A stretch of DNA of 64,000 bases from Pyrrhosoma nymphula (GCA_963573305.1 OY754338.1:46899531-46963530); one strand, 5' to 3'; shown: positions 12,769-24,404, counted from the first letter of the stretch. The notes: generated by a model not told the origin, from the sequence alone. A program made the numbers and translations.

Positions 12769-12927
12769 TTCAATAAAGTTTTGTACTTTTCTACTCTTCT
12801 TATTAAAAAAAACGACAACAATACCATATGTAAACAAACTACTACACCTGACGATACCAAAAAATTGGTGAAACTCGCAGTGTTTTTAAAAAATAAAAAG
12901 TGTAGAAAAGTACAAAACTTTATTGAA
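12769..12927. repeat. perfect 26-bp inverted repeat with internal stem-loop
   Basis: The left arm 12769-12794 and right arm 12902-12927 are perfect reverse complements over 26 bases, with a 107-base spacer. Inside the spacer at 12848-12874 is CTGACGA, T, a 5-bp stem ACCAA/TTGGT with an AAAA loop, then GAAAC. The right arm abuts a LINE 3' end (12941-13115). Confidence 0.75.
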
Positions 12928-12940
12928 ATGGACATAATTT

Positions 12941-13115
12941 ACGGAAAAAGAGAGGGAAAAATCTCAAGAGGAAGCCCAAGGAATAAATGGACCAAATAAA
13001 GAGGGAAATTCATAAGATGGACTATGATGGAGTAAGAGAACTAGCATTAGATAGGGAAGGATGGAGGGCTGCAGGCAACCAATCTTAGGATTGAACGACC
13101 AATGATGATGGTGAT
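12941..13115 (+). pseudogene. LINE 3'-end fragment
   Basis: The plus strand reads KISRGSPRNKWTK, then after a stop WTMM and, after another break, GKDGGLQATN. This is a decayed version of the RGRPR...W...D...W(R)A tail found at the C-terminus of RTE-like or Craft-like LINE proteins. It ends with the same ATGATGATGG run as other LINE 3' ends in the window. Confidence 0.5.
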
Positions 13116-13124
13116 GACAGGTTC

Positions 13125-13285
13125 AAAGCAATTGCGTTGGCAGGATTGCCTAACAGTCTGTCTCCTCTCCCCTCCTTATCTTTTCCCACCCCTTCCACGA
13201 TGATATTCCCCTCCTTGACGTCGCGTTTCGCAGAGGCAATTGCCACAAAGTTTCGCTGCCAATATACCAGTACCTTAAAGCCGTC
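13125..13285 (-). repeat. dispersed repeat, copy shared with 37060-37175
   Basis: The minus strand matches the plus strand of 37060-37175 in several blocks in the same order: GGCAGCGAAACTT, a GCG-rich block, a GGGGAGG block, then AGGCAAxCCTxCCAACxxAA and TTxAACxTG. At 37060 these blocks lie just downstream of a tRNA-like SINE head, so this copy is probably a headless piece of the same SINE or its LINE partner. Confidence 0.55.
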
Positions 13286-13984
13286 TTCTCGAGGACGTTG
13301 GAGGAACATCAATATCGCCGAAGACATAAATCGTTCCAAGATAGTCTCTTCTCGTCGGAATTCAATATTCGGAAAAAAGAATGTTATTTATTTCCAAGCA
13401 AAAGGTGGTGATATGAAAATCCGACTTGGAGGTGATAAAAACGTTTTTCTACGAGTACTGTGATATTGGTACGATAATGTCAAATATTACGCGACGAACT
13501 CACGTTCCTCGCTTTAAACTTGGCCCTAAAATAAATACGCATTTTCTTCATTTTTAAATGGAATATTCATCGATTTCTGCATCGGATACAATATCGCTAC
13601 AAAAGAGATCAGAAATAAATTCGATAAAAATCAAATTATATACTCCCAAGCATCCACGCTGAGTTCTTTACTGACAGCAATTTTATATCTTTGATAATAA
13701 AATTAAACGTCTTTTGGAGGTATTCTATTCTGTCCAGGTATGAACTTGCTTTTGTAACTGATTGACATTTCCCGGTTTTTTCCTTTTTCCATATATTTTC
13801 CCATGAATATCCACAGAATATATAGCACCTAAAATGAACATGTAGTCGTTTCAATTAAGGATGCCTTCGGTAATATCCTTCGGCGAATTTCAGGCAAAGA
13901 TATTTCCGGACGCAACAGCACCAATTAATCTGCTTATTTGAAATAGGATAAATCTGTCAGCGAAAGTTACACTACTAATCAAGC

Positions 13985-14530
13985 CAATTTTCATATATAG
14001 AGTCAGTAAAATACTTAGGTGTGACTCTGACACAGGATCTCTCTATGGGGAAAAATAACGGGAAATATGCGTACTACCTAATTATGGATTTAATAAAATA
14101 GTAGGACGAAAGTTTGGAAGGGAAGGTTGAAGAGCGATGTTATTTTTCTCTCGTAATACCTTACTTGTAGTACGCCGCTAGCATATGGGACCCTTACATA
14201 GTTGGATTAGTCTCAGTACTAGACAAGAGTACAGCGGAGAGCGGCTAGATTTGTAAAAAGTTGTCACCATAAACTTAACAGGACGATCGAATTGTTAAAG
14301 GAATTAAGGATGGAATCTTTAACTGATCGAAGGGAAAAAACATTGGTTAAATCTTTTGCATGAGTTCGAAGCATGATATTTTCTTGTCGGACGTTCAACG
14401 TATTTTGCTAAAGACAACATAATATGGTTGAAATTATCACAAGCACGATATAACAGCAATATATTGAATAACCAAGAAATTTTAAAAGGAAAATTTTTCC
14501 CGCAGTCAGTAAGGGGACAAAATAGTTACT
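13985..14530 (+). pseudogene. LINE reverse transcriptase C-terminal fragment
   Basis: Broken plus-strand frames give ESVKYLGVTLTQDLSMGKN (near 14000-14055), an MGPLHSW piece where LINE proteins have a conserved IWDP block (near 14185), and QEYSGERLDL followed by a LTDRRE-like block (14225-14335). This is the thumb and C-terminal region of a Jockey/CR1-type LINE, with stops throughout. It is related to 10985-11470 and 46377-46840. Confidence 0.6.
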
Positions 14531-14739
14531 TTTTAGGTCTTTTCTTTGAGATTGCCACCTTCGTGAGGTAGATTTGACCTATAAGTTGTGTTTAATCACT
14601 TATAATTGCTAACACCTGACTCCACTTGAAATTTGACCCCTAATTTCGTTTTCTGCATGAATTAGCATGTCGCAGTATCTATTAACTAGTAGTATCAGTA
14701 ATGCTAATAAGTAATAGTATTTTAACCCGTGTACTACAC

Positions 14740-14950
14740 GTAAGCACGTTCGCCGAAGTAGCACTCTCCTATTTTATAGTCTAGCCATGCATAGTGCTCC
14801 TGACAGCTTATTGGTCTGCGCCTTGAGGGTGGGCTAATGTTATGATTTGAACTGGGACGAGTGCTGCATGCCTGCTTTGGAATCACCCCGTGCCAACACC
14901 TTGGAGGTGGCTTACATGGTATTTCGTGAATGTAGATTTCAATGCGATTT
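14740..14950 (+). mobile_element. tRNA-derived SINE with LINE-like 3' tail, copy 1
   Basis: About 200 bases align with the minus strand of 59690-59905. The 3' part (AATCACCCCGTGCCA, GGTGGCxT, GTGxATGTA) also resembles the 3' end of the LINE at 46377-46840 (CCCCCTGGCC, GTGGCGGCT, GATGTAGAT). The 5' part has a degraded A box (TAGCCATGCATAG) and a weak B box (GATTTGAACTGG). A SINE that shares its tail with a partner LINE explains the pattern. Confidence 0.6.
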
Positions 14951-16139
14951 TGTCTTTTAAGAGGTAGCATAAAATGTTCAAAATAACAAGATATTATTAT
15001 TGATCTGCCATTGCGATATCATATCCCGATTCCCATGTGGGTTTAATGATTTTTCCAAGACAACTTTTCCAACAATTTGGAGAAGCACCATCCAAACATT
15101 TTTTTTCATTTTTAAAATACACCCTCTGTGATTTTCCCATTGTTGTTTTTTCTGTGGTTGCTCAGCAAAATTGCTTGTAACACATGTTATTGAACAATAA
15201 GAATCCGTACGCAAGATTGGGTGCTAAACACCGCAAACAGGGGCTAAAGACCAGTCAAGAGTTGTTACCATTTCTGAACTGAAACCACCACTTCGAAAAT
15301 ACATACAAATTAATGGGTGCAGATGATACTTAAATACGATAGTGACAAAAATCTAATACGGGTAACTCTCTCAGACTAGAAGGTGTATAATAAAACAATA
15401 ATTAACACTAAAACCACGCAAAATTTGGTAATATTGAGCATAAAACAGTACGGCACTCTATAAATTAATTATATCTTCTGAAAGATTTGTAAAAATTGAT
15501 TTTATAAGTTTCGAGGAAAAATTAAAAACCGAAAAAGTTTTTTGGTGTTAAAGATCGTTATTAGCCACCATGACAAACAAAATGTGGAAAAAATAGTATT
15601 TTTGGATGCCGAGAACAGTAATAATGCCATCGGCTCAAAAGCACTAGTTGCTTTTTTGACTTGGGTAACTTATTCGGTTGCAGCCTTTCGTCTCATATGG
15701 ATGATTTCAAGGCAAAGATATCGTACAATATCAGTTTTAGGATATAAAATCTATGTACTTCGTTTACGTACGTACGCGCTACCACACCGGATGTACAGCG
15801 CAGAAATTTTCGTTTACACCCAAAATTGCCGCCAGACGCCGCAGGGCACCACTCGCGCCTTGCGCATGCACGGCACCATGCACAGTCTATGTTCGCAAGC
15901 TAATCATATACCCGTTCGAATGTGACTAAATTCATGTCATTCCTGTCATAAGTCACGAAGCTATATCGACGAAATGGACCACCCCGGAAAACGTTATATT
16001 TCCGTTTCTGAGAAATTACTCCATTGTCGGTCCAATTTTAAAGACATTCACGTCAAAAATGAAAATGCGTCATATATTGGAAGCTTTCTATTAGCTCAAG
16101 AGCGCTTCGCAAAACAACACCGCACTTGTTTTCCACTCG
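14951..16139. other. no gene seen
   Basis: AT-rich with a more GC-rich, CG-containing patch at 15770-15910. Nothing recognised. Confidence 0.5.
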
Positions 16140-16200
16140 TTTTAGACCCTTCGCGCAAGGCATCGCACCTCATGACAGGTCGGGACTAGAGTTGAAGTGC
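16140..16200 (+). repeat. short dispersed repeat, copy 1
   Basis: Shares TTAGACCCTTCGCxCxAGGCA, CGCAC, CGGGAxxAGAGTTGAxGTGCG with 38973-39040 in the same order and orientation. It is about 60 bases, and no further extension was seen. Confidence 0.55.
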
Positions 16201-18896
16201 GCTAATCAAAAAAATAAAATTCAATAATCGCATCCGATATTGCTGTATACGTGTTGAATGTCAGTAAAGGCGTCAGAAATAGGCAATGTAAAGTTTTTAA
16301 TTACTCTGATGTAAACATCTTTCCTATTAAAAATACTTATTTTGAACGTTTTCGATTACTATACGCAAAACCTTCATCCCAAAGGACTCTGCTTCATCCA
16401 TGACTGTTGTGCTACCTAACGGCAGGTTACCGAATGTTTCGCCAGCGAGCAGCGAGCTCCGACGAACGTCGTTTGTTTGCGCTGTCGTCATCCGATCTGC
16501 GCTGACTCCAACGCCTTGCTTGGAAAGCTTAAATTATATAGGAATGTCTGCCAGTGTGTAACATTGCTAGGAGCGCAGCGATTGAGAATCCAATTTCATT
16601 GAAAGTTAATTTCTTTTTTATATTTTTATTTATTACTCGAATTATAGATGCAACCTCAAAATAATTCGTATTAGGCTATATCTATATTTTTCTTTCAAAT
16701 GGCTTGTGTCTACGATTTTAAAAATATAAAAAAATATTCCCCGTGATATGAGATAGATATTTATCGTGCCTTACTTATCTCCAAAATATGTTCCCATGTT
16801 GCTACAAATAGCATATTGATACATTTAATGAAAAAATATTCTATGCATTTATTAAGTGAATGCTAATTAAAGGTATTTTGAGGTGATATTGGCCTTGATT
16901 TTCAGGTTAATAAATAGTCGGGAGACTTTTAACGGAGGAATCCTCAAATAGCATGTCATAGAATAGACATCGAATGCGAGACGTCTGGAACGTGACTCAT
17001 TTTATTATTTTGGAAAACATACGTAAAACTGATTGGTCGACCATTGTCATGCACGGTAGAATGAAAGCCTTTACAATACCAATTGGTGGCGCTGATGATG
17101 GCTGATTGTATCTCACCCGCTGACCTCCTTGCCACGCCATGGTGTGTCCGCGTTAGTTAATTAAATTCACTTTTCTAGAGGCTTAAAAATATGCTCTATC
17201 TGATGAGATAGGTTAAGCGGCATTTGTAGAAGGTAGTATTTTGCAGAAACGGGTTAAAAACACCCTATTTTTGACCTTTTTACAAAAGTCGTGAACTTTA
17301 GACGTGATTTGTAAACTAACGAAAAACTCTTGGTGTTTGAAACTACGCTGTCAAAAACTAACTTTTATGAAAATATTTTAAAAGGGATTTGATATCCGTG
17401 GAACAATTCTTGAAAGAGACAGAGCACGCCAAAGTTTGAAATGTTTTTGGAGAACTAATTTCTGAGGCCAACTTTGCTGCTTTTTATCTACTCAGTACGC
17501 TTCGAGAAAATACTATAATCATTTTCATTTAACAGAGTACTAATACTTGTAAATTGATAGGTGCGTATCATTTGTTTATGCAAAAAGGCTACAGAGATAT
17601 TATGTCTTGTGTTGAGATATGTGTATTACTCTTAGTTACGAGGAAAAAAACAGGGCCATTTTTGGGCTGGCATTTTTCTGCATTAAAATTTAATACTACT
17701 TTTAATAATAAGAAGAGAAAAATTATCATTATCCCAAGAGTTAACAATGTCAATTGATAACGAGTCAATATCAAGAAAACCTTCTATATACCATCAATAA
17801 AACATCAACCAACAAACGAAATATTTTTTGATAGATTCTTAAATGATTTTAAATGAACAAATCAAGAAAAGTACGTTTTCAATTCGGTATTTTAAATTAT
17901 AATCAATATAATAAAATTGCACTTTTTATTTTCAATTAGTGTCTAAATAAGTTTGGTAGGGTGATTGACGTACCACCTCGGGCAGCTAAAACTGTAGCCA
18001 CGCCACTAGAAAACTGATAATATGGACATTCTAAATTGACGTTCCCTATGTAACTAAGATATTTTTGTGAGTCCAAAATTATCGTATTGAAGTATTTTAT
18101 CACAATTGGAATTCCGTACGAGATCTTATTAAATGTCGACAGGGAAACCAGCCCTATAGGTCATTTTTACGGCGGAGTTTATCACAAGAAAATAATTGAA
18201 GCTTCGATTTCCTCATTCACGTTCACCGGGATAATCTCATTCCCCACGTGCCAGAATTTTGTTGGAGGAATTTGATTCAGGTAACATAATTACAAAAAGC
18301 TAGGGGAGCATTTCCAAATCTTTTTTTTAAGCCCTCCGGTTCAAAAAGGTTAAATTAAAAACGGGCGGTGAAAAATCCAATTCATTTTCACAACGCCGGG
18401 AACACAGAAAGAAGATCGAACTTTCTTTATGAATTCGAATTTTCGTGCATATGCCGCACATTTTTCGTATTTTTTTTCATGAAGAGTCAAGCAAAATTCG
18501 TAGCAGAGTGATTAGAAACAAATATAGTCTCGCGTGCTAAATTTGAAAAGACAATGGAAACATTTGAAAGCGATTTTTCATCCTAATTTCTATATAGCAA
18601 AAAATGATCTACAGAGTTAGTAACTAACGAACAAAATCCTTTCATCCGTTAAAGCGAAGTTGATCGCAGGGATAATCAGCCCACACCAGTTGGTTCAGAA
18701 GGTTAACACGAGATTTTTTCCATTTCCAAGTGATAACTAAAACGGATTGGAATAGGAAAAAGACGAGCTGCCATTATGCCACTTGTACAAACCGTAGACC
18801 TACATTAAATAGTAAAACAAAGTTCATTCGGAATCGGAAAAAGGGATCGGAATGATAATTCTTGAATGATATATCAATACAACATTCCTATTAAAA
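16201..18896. other. no gene seen
   Basis: Long AT-rich stretch with a GC-richer patch at 16430-16530. No domain, RNA gene or repeat partner noticed. Confidence 0.5.
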
Positions 18897-18972
18897 ATCT
18901 CTACCAACGACAGGATCGAACTCGGGTCCTTGGAATGCAATGCCAGCACTCTAGTCACTATAGCACCGCAAT
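18897..18972 (-). mobile_element. tRNA-derived SINE head
   Basis: The minus strand has GCGGTGCTATAGTGACTAGAG as an A-box region and GAGTTCGATCC as a near-perfect B box at tRNA spacing, followed by AGAGATTTTT. The same AGATTTTT follows the tRNA-like head at 11736-11815, so the two may belong to one SINE family. The acceptor stem does not close. Confidence 0.55.
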
Positions 18973-19289
18973 TCCCTCAAACATTTGGGTATATTTAGTT
19001 AATTACTGATAAATCCAGTCATAGCAATAACAGGGTTAGTACAGACCTAAACTAATGAAATTCCAGGGCTTTTCCAGGTCGAAGTTTTCCCTTTTCCAGC
19101 TGAAATTATCCGATCTTTTATAGTTTTTTTTATTTAAAAAAAGGGCAAGAATAGGAGCACCACACATTAACACGTGTACTATGGGGGAATAAAGTATCCT
19201 TAAAAACGGAGCACCGCCTCTATCGATATTGGGGAAAATCGGCTACCTATCTGATACGATATTTTCCTTAGGACTCGGCCACGATGAGT

Positions 19290-19630
19290 GTATTACTTGT
19301 ACCCAATCTGAGGAGAAACAAAAATTCCATCTTCCACAGCAAGATTGCCAAGAATTAGGGCCTAAAGTTTTATTTAAGGAATATAATTAGGTAATTTAGG
19401 TATTTTGCTAATTAGGTAATTAGCTAAATAACAAACAAAAGCTGCACCGCCTCATTCAGGCAAGCTACTAAAAAGTGACGAAAATGACTCCTGGATTACG
19501 AAAAAAATCAGATTTTGACTTGGTAAAGCAAAGCTTCTTTCTCATTTCATATTATTTTTCCAGGTTTTTCAGGCCCATTTTTAGTTTCCATGACTTCTAC
19601 AGATTTTTCCAGGCCTGAAACAACCCTGGG
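19290..19630 (+). repeat. dispersed TTTTCCAGG-rich repeat, copy 2
   Basis: Partner of 745-1115, with the same blocks in the same order. A shorter TTTTCCAGG-bearing piece precedes it at about 19065-19105. Confidence 0.6.
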
Positions 19631-19664
19631 ATAAATTTATTGTGTCAGAAAATTGATAATTATC

Positions 19665-20105
19665 CTTAATGCTTCTTCATCATCATCAACTGGCATTCTG
19701 CCTACTGGCAGGTCCCAAACACCAAAGCTGTCTCCAATCGTCTTGTCCCGGGCCTCTTCCTAGGTTTCCTTGTAATACCTTTTTAACTTCACTTCGTCCG
19801 CCATTTTCAGCCTTCTTCTTCCTCTTCTCTTTTCTCCCTCCATTGTTCCCTCGACTGCTGTATTTAACATCCCCTTCTCTCTTAAAATATGTCCGATCCA
19901 GTTTCTCTTTCTCTTCAGTATTGTTTTCAGTAGTGTTCTTTCCTCCCTAACTCTTCCCAGCACCTCCCCATTTCTTACTCTATCCACCCATTTAACTCTC
20001 TCTCGCCTCCTCCACACCCACATCTCAAAGGCATTGATCATATCCTTCTCTCTTCTTCCCAAGGTCCACGTTTCGCATCCATAGAATATAACACTCCACA
20101 CATAT
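19665..20105 (-). pseudogene. LINE C-terminal domain fragment (RTE/Craft-like)
   Basis: The minus strand (open at 19760-20101, 113 codons) reads FYGCETWTLGRREKD, WVWRRRERVKWVDRVRNGEVL, VREERTLL and NWIGHILREKGML, ending with RRGRRR. This is the conserved C-terminal tail of a widespread LINE group (S-x-L-Y-G-x-E-T-W-T, W-I-G-H-x-L-R). Downstream on the minus strand it ends in a GATGATGATGAAG run near 19670. The segment is 5'-truncated and carries no catalytic part. Paralogous tails occur at 35990-36650, 45330-45600 and 61540-61860. Confidence 0.8.
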
Positions 20106-20861
20106 CATTTCAACCAGTCCCTTCCTCAGTTCTAGGTCCATACTGCTGCATGACACATTTGTCTTCTTGTTAAAGCTTCCTTTCCCATTTTCTTAATGCT
20201 TCTTACAACTTCCTAAATTTTATAATAATATACAGGTATAGATTGTTATGCGAGAAAAACTCTCGCGTGAGCCACCATTAACTGTGGGGAACGAATTAAC
20301 CGTTATCTTTCACTTTCTCAATACCTTCTCATGCGTTCTACGAACGATTCCAACAGTGAACATGATGAACATTCCGCAGAGGGTTTAAACCAGCCGCACC
20401 CCGCTATCACATTCTTCCTCTCACCCACGGTTTCGCAAGCCGACACAAAAAGATTATTCCCCTCCCCCCTTCCTTCCCCTCTCAAACGTTACCGCCAGAG
20501 CAATTTCCGCGAACACCTCCCCCCTCCCTCTCATTTCCACGTGCCGACGAAAAGGGACGACGCAGTTAACGTCCCAGCAGCAGCGCCCCGACGACTGCTC
20601 GAAACACGCAACGCGGATGACCTGATTCGGCGGAAGTACTGGGAGCACGGCTGCGCGATATTGCGATGCATCGACCACGAGGCTCGATATTCATGAAATA
20701 AAGGCGGTTTTAAACATTGAGACTTGTGTTAGTCTGGAGTGGAGCAATATCCCAACGCGCATCACTACTTGCGATACTGCCTTCTGTTTACTCATTATTT
20801 CCACCTTTTAAATAAAAATTGACGAAAGTTAAGAAATTAATGCGTAAAATTTTATCTCGAA

Positions 20862-21610
20862 ATGCGATATTCGATGTCTCGGATGGCAATATTCGATGTC
20901 TCGATATCTGACTCTTGCCACTATAAGAATCTCCGTGTCCTTCGGTGTCACTCTCGGTGACAATCCAACGTTTATGCGTAATTTGCGAGAAAAAAATGAT
21001 TCCTCTTGAAGAACTCCTTCAGCGATCATCACAACCACTACAAGATTGAAACCTAGTTTTTCTCATGGTAAAGTGTCCATATAATTATAGTCCGCACTCA
21101 TTTTACCAATTTTTGATACGAAATAGAGCAAATAAATTGTTAAAAATGTGTATTTTTTCGAAAAAATTAAAAGAGCACGGTGTAGTTAAAATTAGCTCTA
21201 CTTTGAAGCAATTTGCTAAAATTAACAAATATTTTTATGCAAAACTAAGTGTGCGGTAGGCTTCCCCGGACATTTTGCTACAAGAACTGCATATTTAAAG
21301 TGAGTTTCAAGAAAGTTGAAAAAATGACTTTTGTCCGCCTTTTTTCGGATCCGGACCACTGTGCGACGTCTCGTGATGCAACATTTGGTGTCTCGAAATG
21401 CAATACTCGATGTCTCTAAATCCGAGATTTTATTACTAAAAGATCAATATGTGATGACTGAAAATGCTCTATATTCGATGTCTTGTATTTCTATATTCGA
21501 TATCTCGAATTTCGATATTTGATGTCTCGAAATTCAATAAATATTTGACGAGTCTTAATCGCGAAATAAGACTCCTTTAAATTCTATATTCGATATCTCA
21601 AAATGCGATA
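20862..21610. repeat. two clusters of a degenerate ATTCGATGTCTCGA repeat
   Basis: Short units of about 20 bases (consensus near GATATTCGATGTCTCGAAAT) occur in two clusters, 20862-20912 and 21367-21610. There are at least eight recognisable units, some with ATxTCT or TATCTCG variants. The 450 bases between the clusters lack the unit. This looks like a decayed minisatellite split by, or expanded on either side of, other DNA. Confidence 0.65.
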
Positions 21611-21714
21611 TGGAAATGCAAATATCGCCCGGCCGGAGAAAGTAGGAAAACGGCTGGCTCCCTTCAAGCCATCACCGACACATGCGGACGACGAAAAGGA
21701 GGAAGAGAAGATTA

Positions 21715-21743
21715 GGGGGGGGTTAGGGGGGGGGCCTAGGGGG
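21715..21743 (+). repeat. G-run cluster (quadruplex-capable)
   Basis: Three G runs of 8, 9 and 5 are separated by TTA and CCTA. Runs of 8 and 9 can each supply two G-tracts, so an intramolecular quadruplex is possible on the plus strand. The surrounding 21640-21990 is GC-richer than the rest of the window. Confidence 0.6.
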
Positions 21744-22115
21744 ATGTAGAAAAAAATCCCCACGTTATTAAACGAACGAACCTCCCTTCTACATTTCCTC
21801 CGACTCTCATCCCTTTCTTCGTCTCCCCGTCAGTCCATATCCGACAAGCACACTTCCCCCATTCGTGCTCCCCCTCTCTCAAGACTCTCCTGCAGCCACT
21901 TCAACCGCCTAACACCCTCCCCCACTCCTTCCTTCCTCTGCCCTCCCACACTTAACCGGCGACTCGGCGTAAACCCTTAAAGGCGGGCGCGCCCTGAAAC
22001 CCAGTTTTCATTATTACCTTAAAGGGAGAAAGACCAAGCTCGTGCAGTAGGCGTAGGAGGCACTAACTATACACGATGGACCGCAAGCAGGATGGGGGAT
22101 AATTATGAAAGCTGG

Positions 22116-22180
22116 ATTTACAAGTGGCCGAGCGGTAGTTTCCTGGAGAGCCGGGGGTTGGTTCCTATGCACATCAAAGG
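22116..22180 (+). pseudogene. tRNA-like fragment (weak)
   Basis: GTGGCCGAGCGGT is the A-box start typical of tRNA-Ser or tRNA-Leu, but the following bases do not fold into a cloverleaf and the B box (GGTTGGTTCCT) is poor. Read as a degraded tRNA-derived repeat. Confidence 0.3.
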
Positions 22181-22689
22181 AACTCGTTCCAAATCTAAAC
22201 GCTCATTTCATGAGTAAAGTTTGAATCACATAAATGCCTAAATAATATTTAAATACGTTGTAAATGAATATAAAGATCGTCTCTATCCGAAAAACAAGGT
22301 TAAATTTTACATTCATTCCATATACTTTTGAGAAATCTAAAAATGTAAAAAATGTCACAACCAGCCAACGTCTCCCATACAAGATTAAAAGAACATGCAA
22401 ATCAGGGGATAAGGCTGAAAAGGGAATCTCCGACTCAAGAGACATGTTATTTCACCCTTGAAGTAAACCTCCCAACCAAATCCCCATAGATAAAAACAAC
22501 AGTCATCATGAGTCTCGTAATGTTTACGAAACCCAAGTATTTCTATAACCCTGATTGAGGGCAGTGTTCACGCTACTTCAACTGAGGAAAATTTAAATCA
22601 GATTTTTTCAAAAATAATTTAGAACTCTCACGAAAAAAGCGATGAAGAACCTAGTACCTACTAGACTAACAGAGTTTTTACTAAATTAA

Positions 22690-23930
22690 GTTTTATTTAT
22701 TTATTTATTTATTTAAATTGCTCACATACAGCATTTCTGCCAATTTAAAGTGACACAGTAACAGACTTTAAATAAAAACAACAACAATCAATGAAAACAA
22801 TTGGTATGCGGTGAAAATAATAAAAAATACAAATAAATCGTAGGTAGGAAGGGAGGTAAATGGGAGAGGTATTATTTATTCATGGGAAAATGGGACATAG
22901 CGAGATTGATGAATGAGTCCGAAGAGAGAAAAAATGGATCTATATTATTAGGCAGAGAATTCAGTAGGGAGGAGAGACGGTAGTGAAGTGAGCGCTTGAC
23001 AAGGGATAGTCTGGGGATAGGCATATGGAGTAAGGAATGCGTACGTGTGGATCGACAAGGGACTCTGAAGTTTATGGAGGAAAGCAATTCAGGACAATCA
23101 ATGAATGAGTTTACAATATTGTAAATAAATTTTAAATCGGTTTTAATTCTTTGATGGGAGAGATCAGGGATTGAGAGAGAAGATAGGATTGAACAAGTAG
23201 GCACGTTGCGGAATTCTGCAACCCTGTGTTTTACAATTCTGGCGAAGAAGCTAGTGGCGAAGAAACTGTTAAGACAGCGAGATTAGTTGGAGCTGCGACG
23301 GACCATATTGGAGAGCAATATCCAGTGATTGGAAGGACAAAAGCTGTGAAATATGATTTCAAAGCTTGGGGATCAGTTATTTACGTGTAGCGGTAGAGGA
23401 GGCCTAATAGAGACATGGCTTTGCTCTTGACTGAATTAATGTGGTCCGAGAAGTTTAGTTTACTGTTTGTTAAGGCACCTAAATCCTTCACAGCCGAAAC
23501 ATGTCGAAGAGGCTCAGCATTAATGGAATAGTCAAATTTGATGGGGGATTTTTTGAGGGAGATGGAAATAGAATTGCATTTCCTGGAATCCAAGTTGAGC
23601 TTCCAGGTATTGCACCATTTAGCAGTCAAATCTAGGGCATTCTGAAGGTCTTGGCAGTCCGAGGTAGCGTGAATTTGCTTAAAAAGTGTGCTGTCATCAG
23701 CATAAAGTAGAGTATTAGCTTGAGAGGGAGAAACAAGGGAGGAAAGGTCGTCAATGAAGAGATTAAATAGATATGGCCCCAAGACACTACCCTGAGGAAC
23801 ACCAGATGTTACCGGGGACCATTGAGAAGAAGTGCCTGAAAGTATTACCCGCTGAGTTCTATCGGTAAGAAAGGATTTGATGAGATTAAGAAAACTTCCG
23901 TGCACGTTGAACCGTTGACTAAGCTTGTGA
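22690..23930 (-). pseudogene. LINE reverse transcriptase C-terminal half (Jockey/CR1-type)
   Basis: Minus-strand reading at 23381-23905 gives LIKSFLTDRTQRV, GVPQGSVLGPYLFNLFIDDL, LLYADDSTLF (the YADD catalytic motif) and CNTWKLNLDSRKC. After one or more frame breaks, 22872-23204 continues with the C-terminal region ending in SLLNSLPNNIDPF. The 3' end is a tetranucleotide tail, seen on the plus strand as (TTTA)n at 22691-22717. The element is 5'-truncated just before the RT palm and abuts a tRNA-Gly-derived inverted repeat (23937-24012). It is inactive because of the truncation and frame break. Confidence 0.85.
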
Positions 23931-23936
23931 AAAAAG

Positions 23937-24012
23937 TGCGTCGGCCGGGAATCGAACCCGGATCAACTGCTTGGAATGAAACTATGCCTTCCAAGCAGTT
24001 GATCCGGGTTCG
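23937..24012. repeat. inverted pair of tRNA-Gly 3' halves
   Basis: The minus strand from 23976 to 23937 is the anticodon arm, T arm and acceptor end of tRNA-Gly (TCC anticodon in CTTCCAAG-like context, GGGTTCGATTCCCGGCC, ACGCA). The plus strand 23989-24012 repeats the anticodon-to-T-loop part in the opposite direction. The two 24-base arms (23953-23976 and 23989-24012) are perfect reverse complements with a 12-base loop. The 5' half of the tRNA is missing on both sides, so this is not a functional tRNA gene. Confidence 0.8.
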
Positions 24013-24245
24013 GATTGATCCTTTTAGTAATTTAATAGAATTTTGGTGAAGAATATTTCCGATTGATTACAATGTGATTTTAAAACATTGCAAAACGATA
24101 TTCTACAATTATTGCAAGGAACGACTCTTTCTCCTCCCTTTACCTAAGTTCTGGCTGCATAATAATTTTTATCTAGCACCTTAATAGGGACAAAAGTATA
24201 TAAATCATCAGGATATTAGCTAAAGATGGATGGAGAGACTGGGCG

Positions 24246-24404
24246 CTCGTGCCTACGTCCACCAATATCGAACTCCACCGCCTCAATCCCGTACCCGTGC
24301 GTATATATACCGTCGGCCGACCAAGATGGCCGGCCTAGGCATATAATTACACGTGGACGGTCCTGGAAGGACGGTCGGCGAGATTGGCGGCCGTAGGCAC
24401 GAAC
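24246..24404. repeat. GC-rich fold-back (~160 bp)
   Basis: Left arm CTCGTGCCTACGTCCACCAA (24246-) and right arm (24379-24404, ending GTAGGCACGAAC) are complementary with a few mismatches. The interior is GC-rich and contains further short palindromes (GGCCGACC/GGCCGGCC). A MITE-like fold-back is the simplest reading. Confidence 0.5.

Noticed and set aside
20331..20696. 121-codon plus-strand open frame
   Set aside because: It has no domain and biased composition, lies in a GC-richer patch, and has an opposing open frame of similar quality. Nothing supports a gene.
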